Shown piece by piece: positions 31,081-42,567 of a DNA stretch of 64,000 bases. The position numbers and the translations under genes are program-made. The notes beneath the pieces are model-generated. The model did not search any database. It was not told the origin of the DNA and saw nothing but the letters and a program-made list of their open reading frames with translations. Source of the stretch: Prorocentrum cordatum (lineage: Eukaryota; Sar; Dinophyceae; Prorocentrales; Prorocentraceae); the NCBI GenBank assembly GCA_963575745.1, contig CAUYUJ010017793.1, forward strand, positions 616,001 through 680,000, given 5' to 3'. Numbering within the stretch: the first letter of the stretch is position 1; each line of letters starts with the position of its first letter.

Positions 31081-33350
31081 CCTCAGCCTCAGCACGGGGC
31101 CCAAGGCCGCGGCGGGCCCGAGCTCGTGCAGCGCCGCCTGCGCCTCCGCGGGATCGCGGAGAGGACCGCTGCCCTCTGCCAGCATGCACTGTAAGTGGTC
31201 CGGGGCCACGTCGCACAGCGGCACAGCCCCAGCACGTGACTGCGCCAGGGAGATCCTGCCAGGCTGGCAGGTTAGCCACACCCGAGTCGATGCAGCCGCC
31301 ACCGCTACCCTGGAGCACCTTCCATGCTCCCAGGGGGTCAACGTCAGCCGGTGGAGGACCGCGCCCACCGTGGAGCTTGGCCAGAGAGCGCACCGCCGAA
31401 GCCTGGGCGGCGGTCACCTGGGCATCGCTGGACGCCCCGCCGCCACCTCTCAGCTCGCTCAGCGCGCCAAGGCCTGCACGGAACCACACCTCCTCGCCCT
31501 GGCGCCGCCTGGCTTTCCGCTTGCCCGCTTCGGAGAGCCCGCCGCCCGTCGCGCCGAGGAGCAGCTCGTCGAGGGCCCGCCCGCCCGGGAAAGGCAGCAG
31601 ATCGCGAGGGCGGTCGTCAAGTGGCTGAGGACCAAACGCCATGCCCGAGCCAACCACCTCTAGCTGCGGGCGCGAAAGCGCCAGCGTCGCCACCCGGAGA
31701 GGCGCGCCAGCAAGGTGAACTTCAGGAGCGGCCTCACCGGCCGCGGCCGCGCGCCTTCGCGCGCGCGCCGCTGCCGCGGGCCTCGCCCGGCTGCTGCCGG
31801 GCTTGACTGCCTGCCGCGGCCCCCTGCGCGAGCCGCTTCTCCCCCCCCCCTGCGCTTCTCCTCGAGGATGGCGCTCTCCTGGGCGAGCTTGCCCGCAACG
31901 TGCTCCTCGAGCGCCGGGCAGACCAGCGCCGCCCCCTTGTCTCCGAGAGCTTCCCAGGAAGATGCGGCGCTCGTCGAGCCAGGAGCCGTCGCCCTCCTCG
32001 CCCGCTTCGGCCGCCCGGAGCGCGGGTGCGCATAGCTCCTCCCAGAGCTGGTAGCGCCTCGACAGGACCTCGAACGTCTCCAGTTCGGAGCAGTCGAGCA
32101 GGTCGAAGACGCAGGCCCTCTCCAGCACCTTTGAGATGTAGGCGTGCTCCTCCACACCGACGTCGCTCGGCGAGACCTGCAGCAGGTTGCGCCACCAGAA
32201 GTGGCGCCGCGTGGGCGCCCAGCCCGCGTCGCGGATCGCCTGAAGGAACCACTTGCAAGTGCGGGGCCCGGCCACAGACCAGCCAGCCTGCGCCGTCTCC
32301 GAGAGGCAGACCACCGCGTCGCCATACTCCCTGAAGCGGCGGTTGCTCCTGTCGAAGCGCACGGGGAGGGTGCGCAAGTCCCCCTCGCCAGCACCTGGAG
32401 AGAGTGACCCAGCCACGGCCACGCAGAGGGGCCCAGCACTGGGCACCGTGAACACGCCGCGGTCGCCGGAGGCGAGCAGCTGGCCTGGGGAGATGTCGAC
32501 CGCGTCGCCGAGGGTGAAGCCGTGGCGGGACTCGGCGGCCACCAAGGCCACGCCGGCGGCGGCCCCTGGGAGGGCCGCTGCGGGCACGCCCGCCTCGCCG
32601 GGGGCAGGAGCAGCACCAGGGCCAGCACCGCCGCGAGGAGGAAGCGCGTGTTGCGCCACGAGGACCTGGCGCGACTCGGCATCGATGTCGAGGTCGCCCT
32701 CGTTGTCCCGGACGTAGTCCTCGCCGCCCTCCAGCAGCTCTCGCTTCTCCTGGGCCGTGAGGTTGACGAACCTGAACACCTCCACGTTCGCTATGCCGGC
32801 GCCGAGGCCCCCAAGCGGCCCAAGTCGCTGCACCCCATCGCTCTCCATGAAGTCCTCATCGTAGATGTCGCCGCTAGGCGTCGCCACCACCCACCGTGAT
32901 GGCGCCAAGCGGGCGACCAGCAGCCGTTCGTGCCATAGTGGGTACCCCTCGTACCGCACCAGGACTCGAGACCCCCGCTGGAGCTGTGAGAACCGCTACG
33001 GCCGCGCCTCGCCTTGGCGCCACCCATCCTGCATGCCGTGAGCCGATCACCAGGCACGCGCCGGAGAGCACGCCCGTGAACAAGAGGCCGACCCCGACGA
33101 GCGCCAGGGTGGCCACTGGCGGTGGCGGCAGAGCAGGGCAGACCTGGCCGAGGAGGTGTTCGGGGCCGCAGCGATCCAGCTGCCGCTGCAGCAGCTGGAG
33201 GAGGCCCTGGTCTGGGGCCGCGGACCACTCGCAGTGGCAGTCGCAGCGCCCGCCCGCGGCCAGTCCGCCACTGGTGCCCGCGACGACCGAGCTGGTGACG
33301 GAAGAGGCGCTCTGAAGCACGCTGGTCAGCCAGGCCATCCACTCTGGGCC
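30944..33350 (-). pseudogene. Gag-like N-terminal region of the recombinase retroelement
   Basis: Two overlapping frames form the 5' coding part. 32874-33575 encodes WFRLGPEWMAWLTSVLQS, a CDCHCEW cysteine cluster and a hydrophobic segment (VATLALVGVGLLFTGVLSG) that looks like a membrane helix. The 671-codon frame 30944-32959 then carries YPLWHERLLVARL, VVATPSGDIYDED and, after ~200 residues, LPVRFDRSNRRFREYGDAVV and GPRTCKWFLQAIRDAGW. I do not recognise a named family; its place before RT suggests a gag-like role. A membrane helix in a gag-like protein is unusual. The last third is low-complexity Arg/Gly/Ala and overlaps the RT start. Confidence 0.55.
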
Positions 33351-33358
33351 CAGCCTGA

Positions 33359-33429
33359 ACCAGAAAAAGGGCTGCAGAGATGGGAAGTGCACGGCGAACC
33401 AGAGACGAATAACGTAGGAAACCAAGTAT
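33359..33429 (-). repeat. Split direct repeat A, outer copy
   Basis: The 5' end of the element in coding orientation. Its end (..AAGTAT) abuts the interrupted repeat core. Confidence 0.9.
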
Positions 33430-36400
33430 TGATGTCCGATGAGTTTTTGAAGGATTGTGGCATTTACATTTCTTCGGCTTTCCGACGGCCCGAGACGGCC
33501 CAAGTGTCCCAAAAAATCCAAAACGCTCAAGATGGCCTCCAAGACGGCCCAAGAGCCCTCCGAGACGTCCTCCAAGAAGGCCCGAAAGGGTCAAAAAGAC
33601 CTCGAGACGGCCAAGATGACCTTCAAGATGCCCATGTGCTCCCCGAAGGCTTTCCAAACCGACTTGGGGAACACATGATCCGATAGCTTGGCAGGTCTGG
33701 TCTCAACGTTCGGCCACATAGGCGCTTCCAAAAAGGCAGGGGGCGGCGGTGATTCGCCGTAGGCGTCTTCGATCCGCCGCCCCCTGTCGATTCATCGCAG
33801 GGGTGCCTGGCGTGCCGAATGATATGGTTTTTGGTTCTTTTTCCAAAAGAACTCCCCCTGGGGCTTCGGCCCGTCCCGCCGGCCACCCGGAAAACAAAAC
33901 CCACTTGTCGTCGCCTTTGTTGCCCCAAGATGGCCTCCAAGACGGCCAAGATGTCCCAGGATGGCCTCCAAGTTGCCCAAGACGGCCAAGATGGCCTCAA
34001 AGACGGCTAAGATGGCTCCAAGATGCACCCAAGACGGCCCAAGATGGCCTCAAGATGCATCCAAGACGGTCCAAAAGGCCCCCCAGAGGCCTCCAAGACA
34101 GCCCAAGAGGTCTCCAAGAGGTCTTCCAGGAAGGCCCGACAAGGCCAAAATCATTGATTTCCCCTTAGTTTTTGAAGGATTCTGGCATTTGCGCCTCTTC
34201 GGCTTTCCGACGGCCCGAGACGGCCCAAGAGGCCCCCAAGATCGCCCAAGAGGCCCCCAAGAGGGCCCCATGACGGCCCAAGTGGCCTCCAAGATGGCCC
34301 CAAGAGGGCCCCAAGACGGCCCAAGAGTCCTCCAACACGCCCAAGATGGTCTCCAAGACGGCCCAAGAGCCCTCCGAGACGTCCTCCAAGAAGGCCCGAA
34401 AGGGTCAAAATGGCCTCCAGACGGCTTTCCAAACCGATTCGGGAACACATGGTCCGATAGCTTGGCAGGTCTGGCCTCAACGTTCGGCCACACAGGCGCT
34501 TCCAAAAAGGAGGCGTCTTCGATCCACCGCCCCCTTTTGATTTATCAAAGGGGTGCCTGGCGTGCCGAATGATATAGCTTTTGGTTCTTGTTCAAGAACT
34601 TCCACTGGGGCTTCGGCCCGTCCCGCCGGGGTCCCAGGAGATTGCAGAAAATTGCTCCGTCATCGCCTTTGTTGCCCCAAGTTGGCCCAAGATGGCCTCC
34701 AAGACGGCCAAGATGGCCCAGGCCTCCAAGATGCTCCCAAGACAGCCAAGATGGCCTCCACGACGGCTAAGATGGCCCCAAGATGCATCCAAGACGGCCC
34801 AAGATGGCCTCAATATGGTCTAAGACGGCCCAAAAGGCCCGCAGGAGGCCTCCAAGACGGCCCAAGAGGCCTCCAAGAGGTCCTCCAGGAAGGCCCGACG
34901 AGGCCAAAATCATTGATTTTCCCTTAGTTTTTGGAAGGATTTTGGCATTTGCGCCTTTTCGGCTTTCCGACGGCCCAAGACGGCCCAAGAGGCCCCCAAG
35001 ATCACCCCAAGATCGCCCAAGAGGCCTCCAAGATGGCCCCATGACGGCCCAAGACGCCCCCAAGACCGCCCCACGAGGGCCCGAAGACGGCCCAAAAGGC
35101 CTCCAAGGCGCCCAAGATTGCCTCCAAGACGCCCAAGATGGCCTCCAAGACGGCCCCGAAGCGCCCCAAGAGGGCCCCAAGTCGGCCCAGAAAGGCCCCC
35201 AAGACGGCTCCCGACGGCGTCAGACGTGCCAGGAACCCACCAAGATGGCCGAAGTTGGCTCGAAGCTGGCCCAAGACGGCCCAAGAGGCCCCCAAGAGGG
35301 CCTCCAGGAAGGCCAGAAGGCCAAAATCATTGATTTTCCTATGGTTGTTGACGGATTGTGACACTTGCTTCTTTTCGGCCTTCCGAGGGCCCGAGACGGC
35401 CCAAGAGCCCCCAAAGATCGCCGAAAGATCGCCCAAGAGCTCCAAGATGGCCCCATGACGGCCCAAGAGGGCCGCGAGACGGCCCCACGAAGCCCCCAAG
35501 ACGGCACAGGAGGACACCAAGACGCCCAAGATGGCCTCCAAGACGGCCCTGGAGCATTCCAAGAGGGCCCCAAGTCGGCCCATTGAGGCCCCCCAAACGG
35601 CTTCCGACGGCGTCAGACGGACCAGGCGCCCACCAAGACGACCGAACATGGCCCTAAGATGGCCCAAGACGGCCCAAGAGGCCTCCAAGAGGGCCTCCAG
35701 GAAGGCCCGAAAATACCAAAATCATTGATTTCCCACGGGTTTTTGAAGGATTGTGGCATTTGTTTTTTTCGGCTTACCGACGGCTCGAGACGGCCCAAGT
35801 GCCCTCAAAGATCGCCCAAGAGGCCCAAGACATGGCCCCAAGAGGCCCTCAAGACGGCCCAAGAGGTCTCCAAGACGCTCAGGATGACCTCCAAGCCCTC
35901 CAAGACGTCCTCCAAGAAGGCCCGAAAGGGTCAAAATGGCCTCCAGACGGCTTTCCAAACCGATTCGGGGAACACATGGTCCGATAGCTTGGCAGGTCTG
36001 GCCTCAACGTTCGGCCACACAGGCGCTTCCAAAAAGGCAGGGGGCGGCGGTGATTCGCCGTAGGCGTCTTCGATCCGCCGCCCCCTTTTGATGTATCAAA
36101 GGGGTACCCTGCGTGCCAAACTATATGGCTCTTGGTTGTGGTTCTTTTTCCAAAAGAACTCCCCCTGGGGCTTCGGCCCGTCCCGCCGGCCACCCGGAAA
36201 GGATCTCAAAACGCGTCCGTCGTGCCTCTGTTTCCTCCAGTTGGCCCCAGATGGCGTCCAAGACGGCCAAGATGGCCCAGGATGGTCTCCAAGACGTCTC
36301 CAAGACGGCCCAAGATGGCCTCCAAGACAATTAAGATGGCCCCAAGATGCCTCCAAGACGGCCCAAGATGTACCCAAGACGGCCTCAGATAGCCTCAGGA

Positions 36401-37391
36401 TGGCCTCAACATGGCCCAAGTCGGCCCAAGAGGCCTTCAATACGGCCCAAAAGGCATCCAAGAGGTCCTCCAGGAAGGCCCGAAGAGGCCAAAATCCGTG
36501 ATTTTCCTTAGGTGTTTGAAGGACGTGGGGATTTGCTTCTGCTCGGCATTCCGACGGCTCAAAACGGCCCAAAAGGCCCCCAAGATCGGCCCAAGATCGC
36601 CCACGAGGTCTCCAAGATGGCCCCATGACGGCCCAAGAGGCCCCCAAGACGGCCCCAAGAGGGCCCCAAGACGGCCCAAGATGCCTCCAAGACGCTCAAG
36701 ACGGCCTCCAAGACGGCCAAGATGGCCTCCAAGATGCCTCCAAGACGGCCCAGCTGGCCTCCAAGACGGCGAAGATGGCCCCTAGATGCGCCCAAGACGG
36801 CCCCAGATGGCCTCAAGAGGGCCTAAAACTGCCCAAATGGACCGCAAGAGGCGTCCAAGACGGCCCAGGGGCCCTCCACGATGGCCGAAGTTAGCTCGAA
36901 GCTGGCCCAAGACGGCCCAAGAGGCCTCCAAGAGGGCCTCCAAGAGGGCCTCCAAGAAGGCCCGAAAAGGCCAAAATCATTAATTGTCCTTCGGTTTTCG
37001 AAGGATTTTGACACTTGCATCGTTTCGGCCTACCGACGGCCCGATACGGCCCAAGAGCCCCCAAAGAGGCCTCCAAGATGGCCCCAGAACGGCCCAAGAC
37101 GCCCCCCAGACGGCCCCAAGATGGCCCCCAAGACGGCCCAGGAGGAAAATAAGACGCCCAAGATGGCATCCAAGAAGGCCCTGGAGCATTCCAACAGGGC
37201 CCCAAGTCGGCTCAGAGAGGCCCCCCAAACGGCTTCCGACGGCGTCAGACGGACCAGGAGCCCACCAAGACGGCCGAACATTGCCCTAAGATGGCCCAAG
37301 ACGGCCCAAGAGGCCTCCAAGAGGGCCTCCAGGAAGGCCCGAAAAGGCCAAAATCATTAGTTTCCCATGAGCTGTTTGAAGGATTGTGGCA
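33430..37391. repeat. CCAAGAnGGCC composite repeat, cluster 3
   Basis: Plus orientation. Cores occur at about 33450 (right half of an interrupted core), 34140, 34905, 35325, 35710, 36490, 36970 and 37350 (left half). Hairpin modules occur at 33640-33890, 34420-34640 (hairpin partly deleted) and 35940-36200. A second recurring segment, CTTCCGACGGCGTCAGACG followed by GACCAGG, occurs near 35210, 35600 and 37235. No gene found. Confidence 0.88.
33738..33785. repeat. Hairpin of the ~250-bp module (type example)
   Basis: AGGGGGCGGCGG (33738-33749) pairs perfectly with CCGCCGCCCCCT (33774-33785); the loop holds a smaller CGCC..GGCG pair. The same structure recurs at ~26256, 36035, 39785 and 41903. 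It lies between TTGGCAGGTCTGG/TTCGGCCACA and the downstream TTTTTCCAAAAGAACTCCCC part of the module. Confidence 0.85.
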
Positions 37392-39465
37392 TAAGTTCCC
37401 AACCCTCTTATGGTTGGGTACTCGTTGGGTGTGGTCGCCCCGGCATCCTTCTTCTCCTCCCCTCCTCCTCTCCTCTGCTCTCGTGCCCTGGGCGCCTGCG
37501 ATCTGCGCAGCTGTCGCCACGTTCGTGGGCTCCTGGGAGGCCCAGCGGAGGTGGGTCCCACGCGGATCACCTCGGGACCTCGCGGTGCCCTGGGGGCTTG
37601 CGATCTGCGCAGCTGTCGCCACTTTCGTGGGCTCCTGGGAGGCCCAGCGGAGGTGGGTCCCACGCGGATCACCTCGGGACCTCGCGGTGCCCTGGGCGCC
37701 TGCGATCTGCGCAGCTGTCGCCACTTTCGTGGGCTCCTGGGAGGCCCAGCGGAGGTGGGTCCCACGCGGATCACCTCGGGACCTCGCGGTGCCCTGGGCG
37801 CTTGCGATCTGCGCAGCTGTCGCCACTTTCGTGGGCTCCTGGGAGGCCCAGCGGAGGTGGGTCCCACGCGGATCACCTCGGGACCTCGCCGGTGCCCTGG
37901 GGGCTTGCGATCTGCGCAACTGTCGCCACTTTCGTGGGCTCCTGGGAGGCCCAGCGGAGGTGGGTCCCACGCGGATCACCTCGGGACCTCGCCGGTGCCC
38001 TGGGGGGCTTGCGATCTGCGCAACTGTCGCCACTTTCGTGGGCTCCTGGGAGGCCCAGCGGAGGTGGGTCCCACGCGGATCACCTCGGGACCTCGCCCCC
38101 TGGGGGCTGCGATCTGCGCAACTGTCGCCACTTTCGTGGGCTCCTGGGAGGCTGCGGAGGGGTCCCACGCGGATCACCTCGGACCTCGCGATCTGCGCAC
38201 TGTCGCCACTTTCGTGGGCTCCTGGGAGGCCCAGCGGAGGTGGGTCCCACGCGGATCACCTCGGGACCTCGCGGTGCCCTGGGCGCTTGCGATCTGCGCA
38301 ACTGTCGCCACTTTCGTGGGCTCCTGGGAGGCCCAGCGGAGGTCCCACGCGGATCACCTCGGGACCTCGCCGTGCCCTGGGGGCTTACGATCTGCGCAAC
38401 TGTCGCCACGTTCGTGGGCTCCTGGGAGGCCCAGCGGAGGTGGGTCCCACGCGGATCACCTCGGGACCTCGCCGTGCCCTGGGGGCTTGCGATCTGCGCA
38501 ACTGTCGCCACTTTCGTCTCCTGGGAGGCCCAGCGGAGGTGGGTCCCACGCGGATCACCTCGGGACCTCGCGCCCTGGGGGCGCAGCTGTCGCCACTTTC
38601 GTGGGCTCCTGGGAGGCCCAGCGGAGGTGGGTCCCACGCGGATCACCTCGGGACCTCGCGGTGCCCTGGGGGCTGCGATCTGCGCAACTGTCGCCACTTT
38701 CGTGGGCTCCTGGGAGGCCCAGCGGAGGTGGGTCCCACGCGGATCACCTCGGGACCTCGCGGTGCCCTGGGCGCCTGCGATCTGCGCAGCTGTCGCCACT
38801 GTCGTAGGCTCCTGGGAGGCCCAGCGGAGGTGGGTCCCACGCGGATCACCTCGGGACCTCGCGGTGCCCTGGGCGCCTGCGATCTGCGCAACTGTCGCCA
38901 CGTTCGCGGGCTCCTGGGAGGCCCAGTGGAAGTGGGTCCCACGCGGATCACCTCAGGGTCTCGCCGTGCCCTGGTGGCTTGCGATCTGCGCAACTGTCGC
39001 CACGTTCGCGGGCTCCTGGGAGGCCCAGCGGAGGCGGGTCCCACGCGGATCACCTCGGGACCTCGCGGTGCCCTGGGGGCTTGCGATCTGCGCAACTGTC
39101 GCCACGTTCGTGGGCTCCTGGGAGGCCCAGCGGAGGTGGGTCCCACGCGGATCGCCTCGGGACCTCGCCGCCCCCTGGGGGGCTTGCGATCTGCGCAACT
39201 GTCGCCACTTTCGTGGGCTCCTGGGAGGCCCAGCGGAGGTACGTCCCAGGTGGATCATTCGGAGGTACGTCATACTCATTTCTTTCAACGCCTCTGTGCT
39301 TCCATTTTGTATAGTTGCCGTTCCTCTTCTTGCTGCTCTCTTCTGGAATCACTGTTAGGTACTCTTCTTGCGCACTGCGGGTCCTTCAGAATGCCAGTCA
39401 GCATTGAGTGGTCCTGAATATAATCGCCACATGTGTAGAAAGGGTTGGGTACGTCACAGGGTATT
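37392..39465. mobile_element. Insertion carrying a minisatellite; possible TIR element
   Basis: The repeat core is split between TTGAAGGATTGTGGCAT (ending 37391) and TTGTTTCTGCCTTCCGACGG (from 39464). The ends of the inserted block hold CCCAACCCT near 37398 and its complement AGGGTTGGG near 39445, suggesting short inverted repeats, but they are not flush with the edges. No protein domain is visible. The unique sequence at 39240-39450 resembles nothing else in the window. Confidence 0.5.
37495..39245. repeat. 102-bp minisatellite, 18 copies
   Basis: The unit begins GCGATCTGCGCAACTGTCGC and passes through TTCGTGGGCTCCTGGGAGGC and GGTCCCACGCGGATCACCTC; period 102 with small deletions in copies 7-12. 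102 is a multiple of three, so all frames stay open and mimic a 34-residue repeat protein (GACDLRNCRHFRGLLGGPAE) on one strand and SAGPPRSPRKWRQL on the other. In-frame deletions are not preferred (several shift phase), so I do not call a protein. Confidence 0.93.
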
Positions 39466-42320
39466 TGTTTCTGCCTTCCGACGGCCCGAGACGGCCCAAG
39501 CGCCCCCAGAGATCGCCCAGGAGGCCCAAGACGGCCCCAAGAGGCCCCCAAGACGGCCCAAGAGGCCTCCAAGACGCTCAAGATGGCCTCCAAGACGGCC
39601 CAAGAGCCCTCCAAGACGTCCTCCAAGAAGGCCCAAAAGGGTCACAATGGCCTCCAGGCGGCCAAGATTACCTTCAAAATGCCCACGTGTTCCCCGAAGG
39701 CTTTCCAAACCGATTCGGGGAACACATGGTCCGATAGCTTGGCAGGTCTGGCCTCAACGTTCGGCCACATAGGCGCTTCCACCAAGGCAGGGGGCGGCAA
39801 TGATTCGCCGTAATTAGGCGTATTCGATCCGCCGCCCCCTTTTGATTTATCAAAGGGGTGCCTGGCGTGCCGAATGGTATGGTTTCGGTTCTTTTTCCAA
39901 AAGAACTCCCCCTGGGGCTTCGGCCCGTCCCACGGGGCACCAGGAAAGGCGCTCAATCCGGAAAAAAAAATCCTCCAAGATGGCCCACGATGGCGCCAAG
40001 ATGGCCACGTTGGTCCAAGATGGCCTCCAAGATGGTCCAACATGACCCTCAAGATGCCTCCAAGATGGCCACGAAGGCCTCCAAGACGGCTCAGATGGCC
40101 CCAAGATGCCTCCAAGACGGCCCCCGATGGCCTCAGGACGGCCCAAGACGGCCCAAAAGGCCCGCAAGATACCTCTAAGACGGGCCAGAGGCTTCCAAGA
40201 GGTCATCCAGGAAGGCTCGAAGAGGCCGAAATCATTGATTTCTTTTGGGTTTTTGAAGGATTTTGGGCGCCTTTTCGGCTTTCCGACGGCCCGAGACAGC
40301 CCAAGAGGCCCCCAAGTTCACCCCGAGATCGCCCAAGAGGCCTCCAAGATGGCCCCGTGACGGCCCAAGAGACCCCAAGACGGCCCCAAGAGGGCCCCCA
40401 GACAGCCCAAGAGGCCTCCAGGACGCCCAAGATGGGTTCCATGACGGCCAAGATGGCCTCCAAGATGCCTCCAAGATGGCCAAGGTGGCCTCCAAGACGG
40501 CTCAGATGGCCCCAAGATGCCTCCAAGACGGCCCAAGATGGCCTCAAGACGGCCCAAAAGGCCCGCAAGAGGCCTCCAAGACGGCCCAGAGGCTTCCAAT
40601 AGGTCCTCCAGGAAAGCTCGAAGAGCCCCAAATCACTGATTTTCCATAGGTATTTGAAGGATTTGGGCATTTGCTTCTTCTCGGCTTTCCGACGGCGCAA
40701 GACGGCCCAAGAGGCCCCCAAGTTCGCCCCAAGATCGCCCAAGAGGCCTCCAAGATGGCCCCGTGACGGCCCAAGAGACCCCCAGACCGGCCCCAAGAGG
40801 GCCCCCCAGACGGCCCAGGAGGCTTCCAGGACGCCCAAGATGAGTTCCAAGACGGCCAAGATGGCCTCCAAGATGCCTCCAAGACGGCCAAGATGGCCTC
40901 CAAGACGGCTAAGATGGCCCCAAGATGCCTCCAAGACGGCACAATATGCACCCAAGACGGCCTTAGATGGGCCCAAAAAGCCCCCAAGAGGCCTCCAAGA
41001 TGGCCCAAGAGGCCTCCAAGAGGTCCTCCAGGAAGGCCCGAAGATACCCTAATCGCTGATGTTCCTCAGGTTTTTGAAGGATTTGGGCACTTGCGCCTTT
41101 TCGGCTTTTCGACGACCAAAGACGGCCCAAGAGGCCCCCAAGGTCGCCCCAAGATCGCCCAAGAAACCCCCAAGATGGCCCCATGACGGCCTCAGAGTCC
41201 CCCAAGACGGCCCCAAGAGGGGCCCAAGATGGCCTCATCGGCCTTCCGACGGCCCGAGACGGCCCAAGAGCCCCCAAAGATCGCCCAAAGATCGCCCTAG
41301 AGGCCTCCAAGATGGCCACAGAACGGCCCAAGAGGCCCCCAAGACGGCCCAGGAGGCCTTCAAGACGCCCAAGATGGCCTCCAAGATGGCCCTGGAGCAT
41401 TCCAAGAGGGCCACAAGTTGGCCCAGAGAGGCCCCCCAAACGGCTTCCGACGGCATCAGGCGGGCCAGGAGCCCACCAAGACGGCCGAAGATGGCACTAA
41501 GATGGCCCAAGACGGCCCAGGAAGGACCAAAAAGGCCAAAATCATTGATTTTCGATGAGTTGTTGAAGGATTGTGGCATTTGTTTTTTCGATCTTCCGAC
41601 GGCCCGAGACGGCCCAAGTGCCCCAAAGATCGCCCAGGAGGCCCAAGGCGGCCCCAAGAGGCCCCCAAGACGGCCCAAGAGGCCTCCAAGACGCTCAAGA
41701 TGGCCTCCAAGACGGCCCAAGAGCCCTCCAAGACGTCCTCCAAGAAGGCCCGAAAGGGTCCAAATGGCCTCCCGACGGCCAAGATGACCTTCAAGATGCC
41801 CACGTGTTCCCCGAAGGCTTTCCAAACCGATTCGGGGAACACATGGTCCGATAGCTTGGCAGGTCTGGCCTCAACGTTCGGCCACATAGGCGCTTCCACC
41901 AAGGCAGGGGGCGGCGGTGATTCGCCGTAGGCGTCTTCGATCCGCCGCCTCCTGTTGGCTTGCCACAGGGGTGCCCAGCATGCTAGACCCTTTCGGTTAT
42001 GGTTTTAGTTTTTTTTCCAAAAGAACTCCCCCTTGGGCTTCGGCCCGTCCCGCCGGCCACCCGAAAGGGATCTCAATCCAAAAAAAAATCCTCCAAGACG
42101 GCTCAAGATGGTCTCCAAGATGGCCACGTTGGCCCAAGATGGCCTCCAAGATGGTCCAAGATAGACTCCAAGTCCGCCCAAGATGGTCCAACACGGCCTC
42201 CAAGACGACCCAAGAGAGTCCAAGATACCTCCAAGTTCGCCCCCAAGAAGCCTCCAAGACGGCCCAACACGACTCAAGAGGCCTCCAAGAGGTCCTCCAG
42301 GAGGACCGGAAGAGGCCAAA
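39466..42320. repeat. CCAAGAnGGCC composite repeat, cluster 4
   Basis: Plus orientation. Cores occur at about 39466 (right half), 40225, 40625, 41045, 41540 and 42310 (left half, ending GAAGAGGCCAAAA). Hairpin modules occur at 39690-39950 and 41805-42070. No gene found. Confidence 0.88.
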
Positions 42321-42567
42321 AGGTAGAGGTATGGATGTATGGAGGAATGAGCAGGAGGGGGAAGAGGAGGAGGAGGAGGAGGAGGTCGACGAGGACGTGG
42401 GCAGCTGACTCCTCTTCTGTGGAGTGCGCTGGAGAATGCTTTTGGCTGCGCGTCTGCCAGTGTTCACTTTGTCAAAACGGGCAGCCCGGGACAACTCCGC
42501 GGGCGCCCAACTGCTGTGGGTTATGGAATGCGGGGTCTCCACGATGCGCAGTCTAACCATGTTCAGA

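Larger units (their letters stand above)
27053..33429 (-). mobile_element. 6.4-kb tyrosine-recombinase retroelement (PAT/Ngaro/DIRS type)
   Basis: In coding (minus) orientation the layout is A (33429-33359), ORFs, B (27340-27253), A (27252-27182), 41-bp spacer, B (27140-27053). This A-ORFs-B-A-B arrangement of split direct repeats is the signature of PAT- and Ngaro-type elements, which integrate with a tyrosine recombinase through a circular form. The ORFs are gag-like, RT, RNase H, recombinase and a methyltransferase-like domain. Removing the element rejoins GGCCAAAATCAT to TGATGTCCGATGAG, the intact repeat core, without a target duplication, as expected. The reading frames are broken by frameshifts. 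Confidence 0.88.

Noticed and set aside
37291-39417. 708- and 663-codon repeat proteins over the minisatellite
   Set aside because: Frames stay open because the unit is 102 bp; several copies have deletions that shift phase, and both strands are open.
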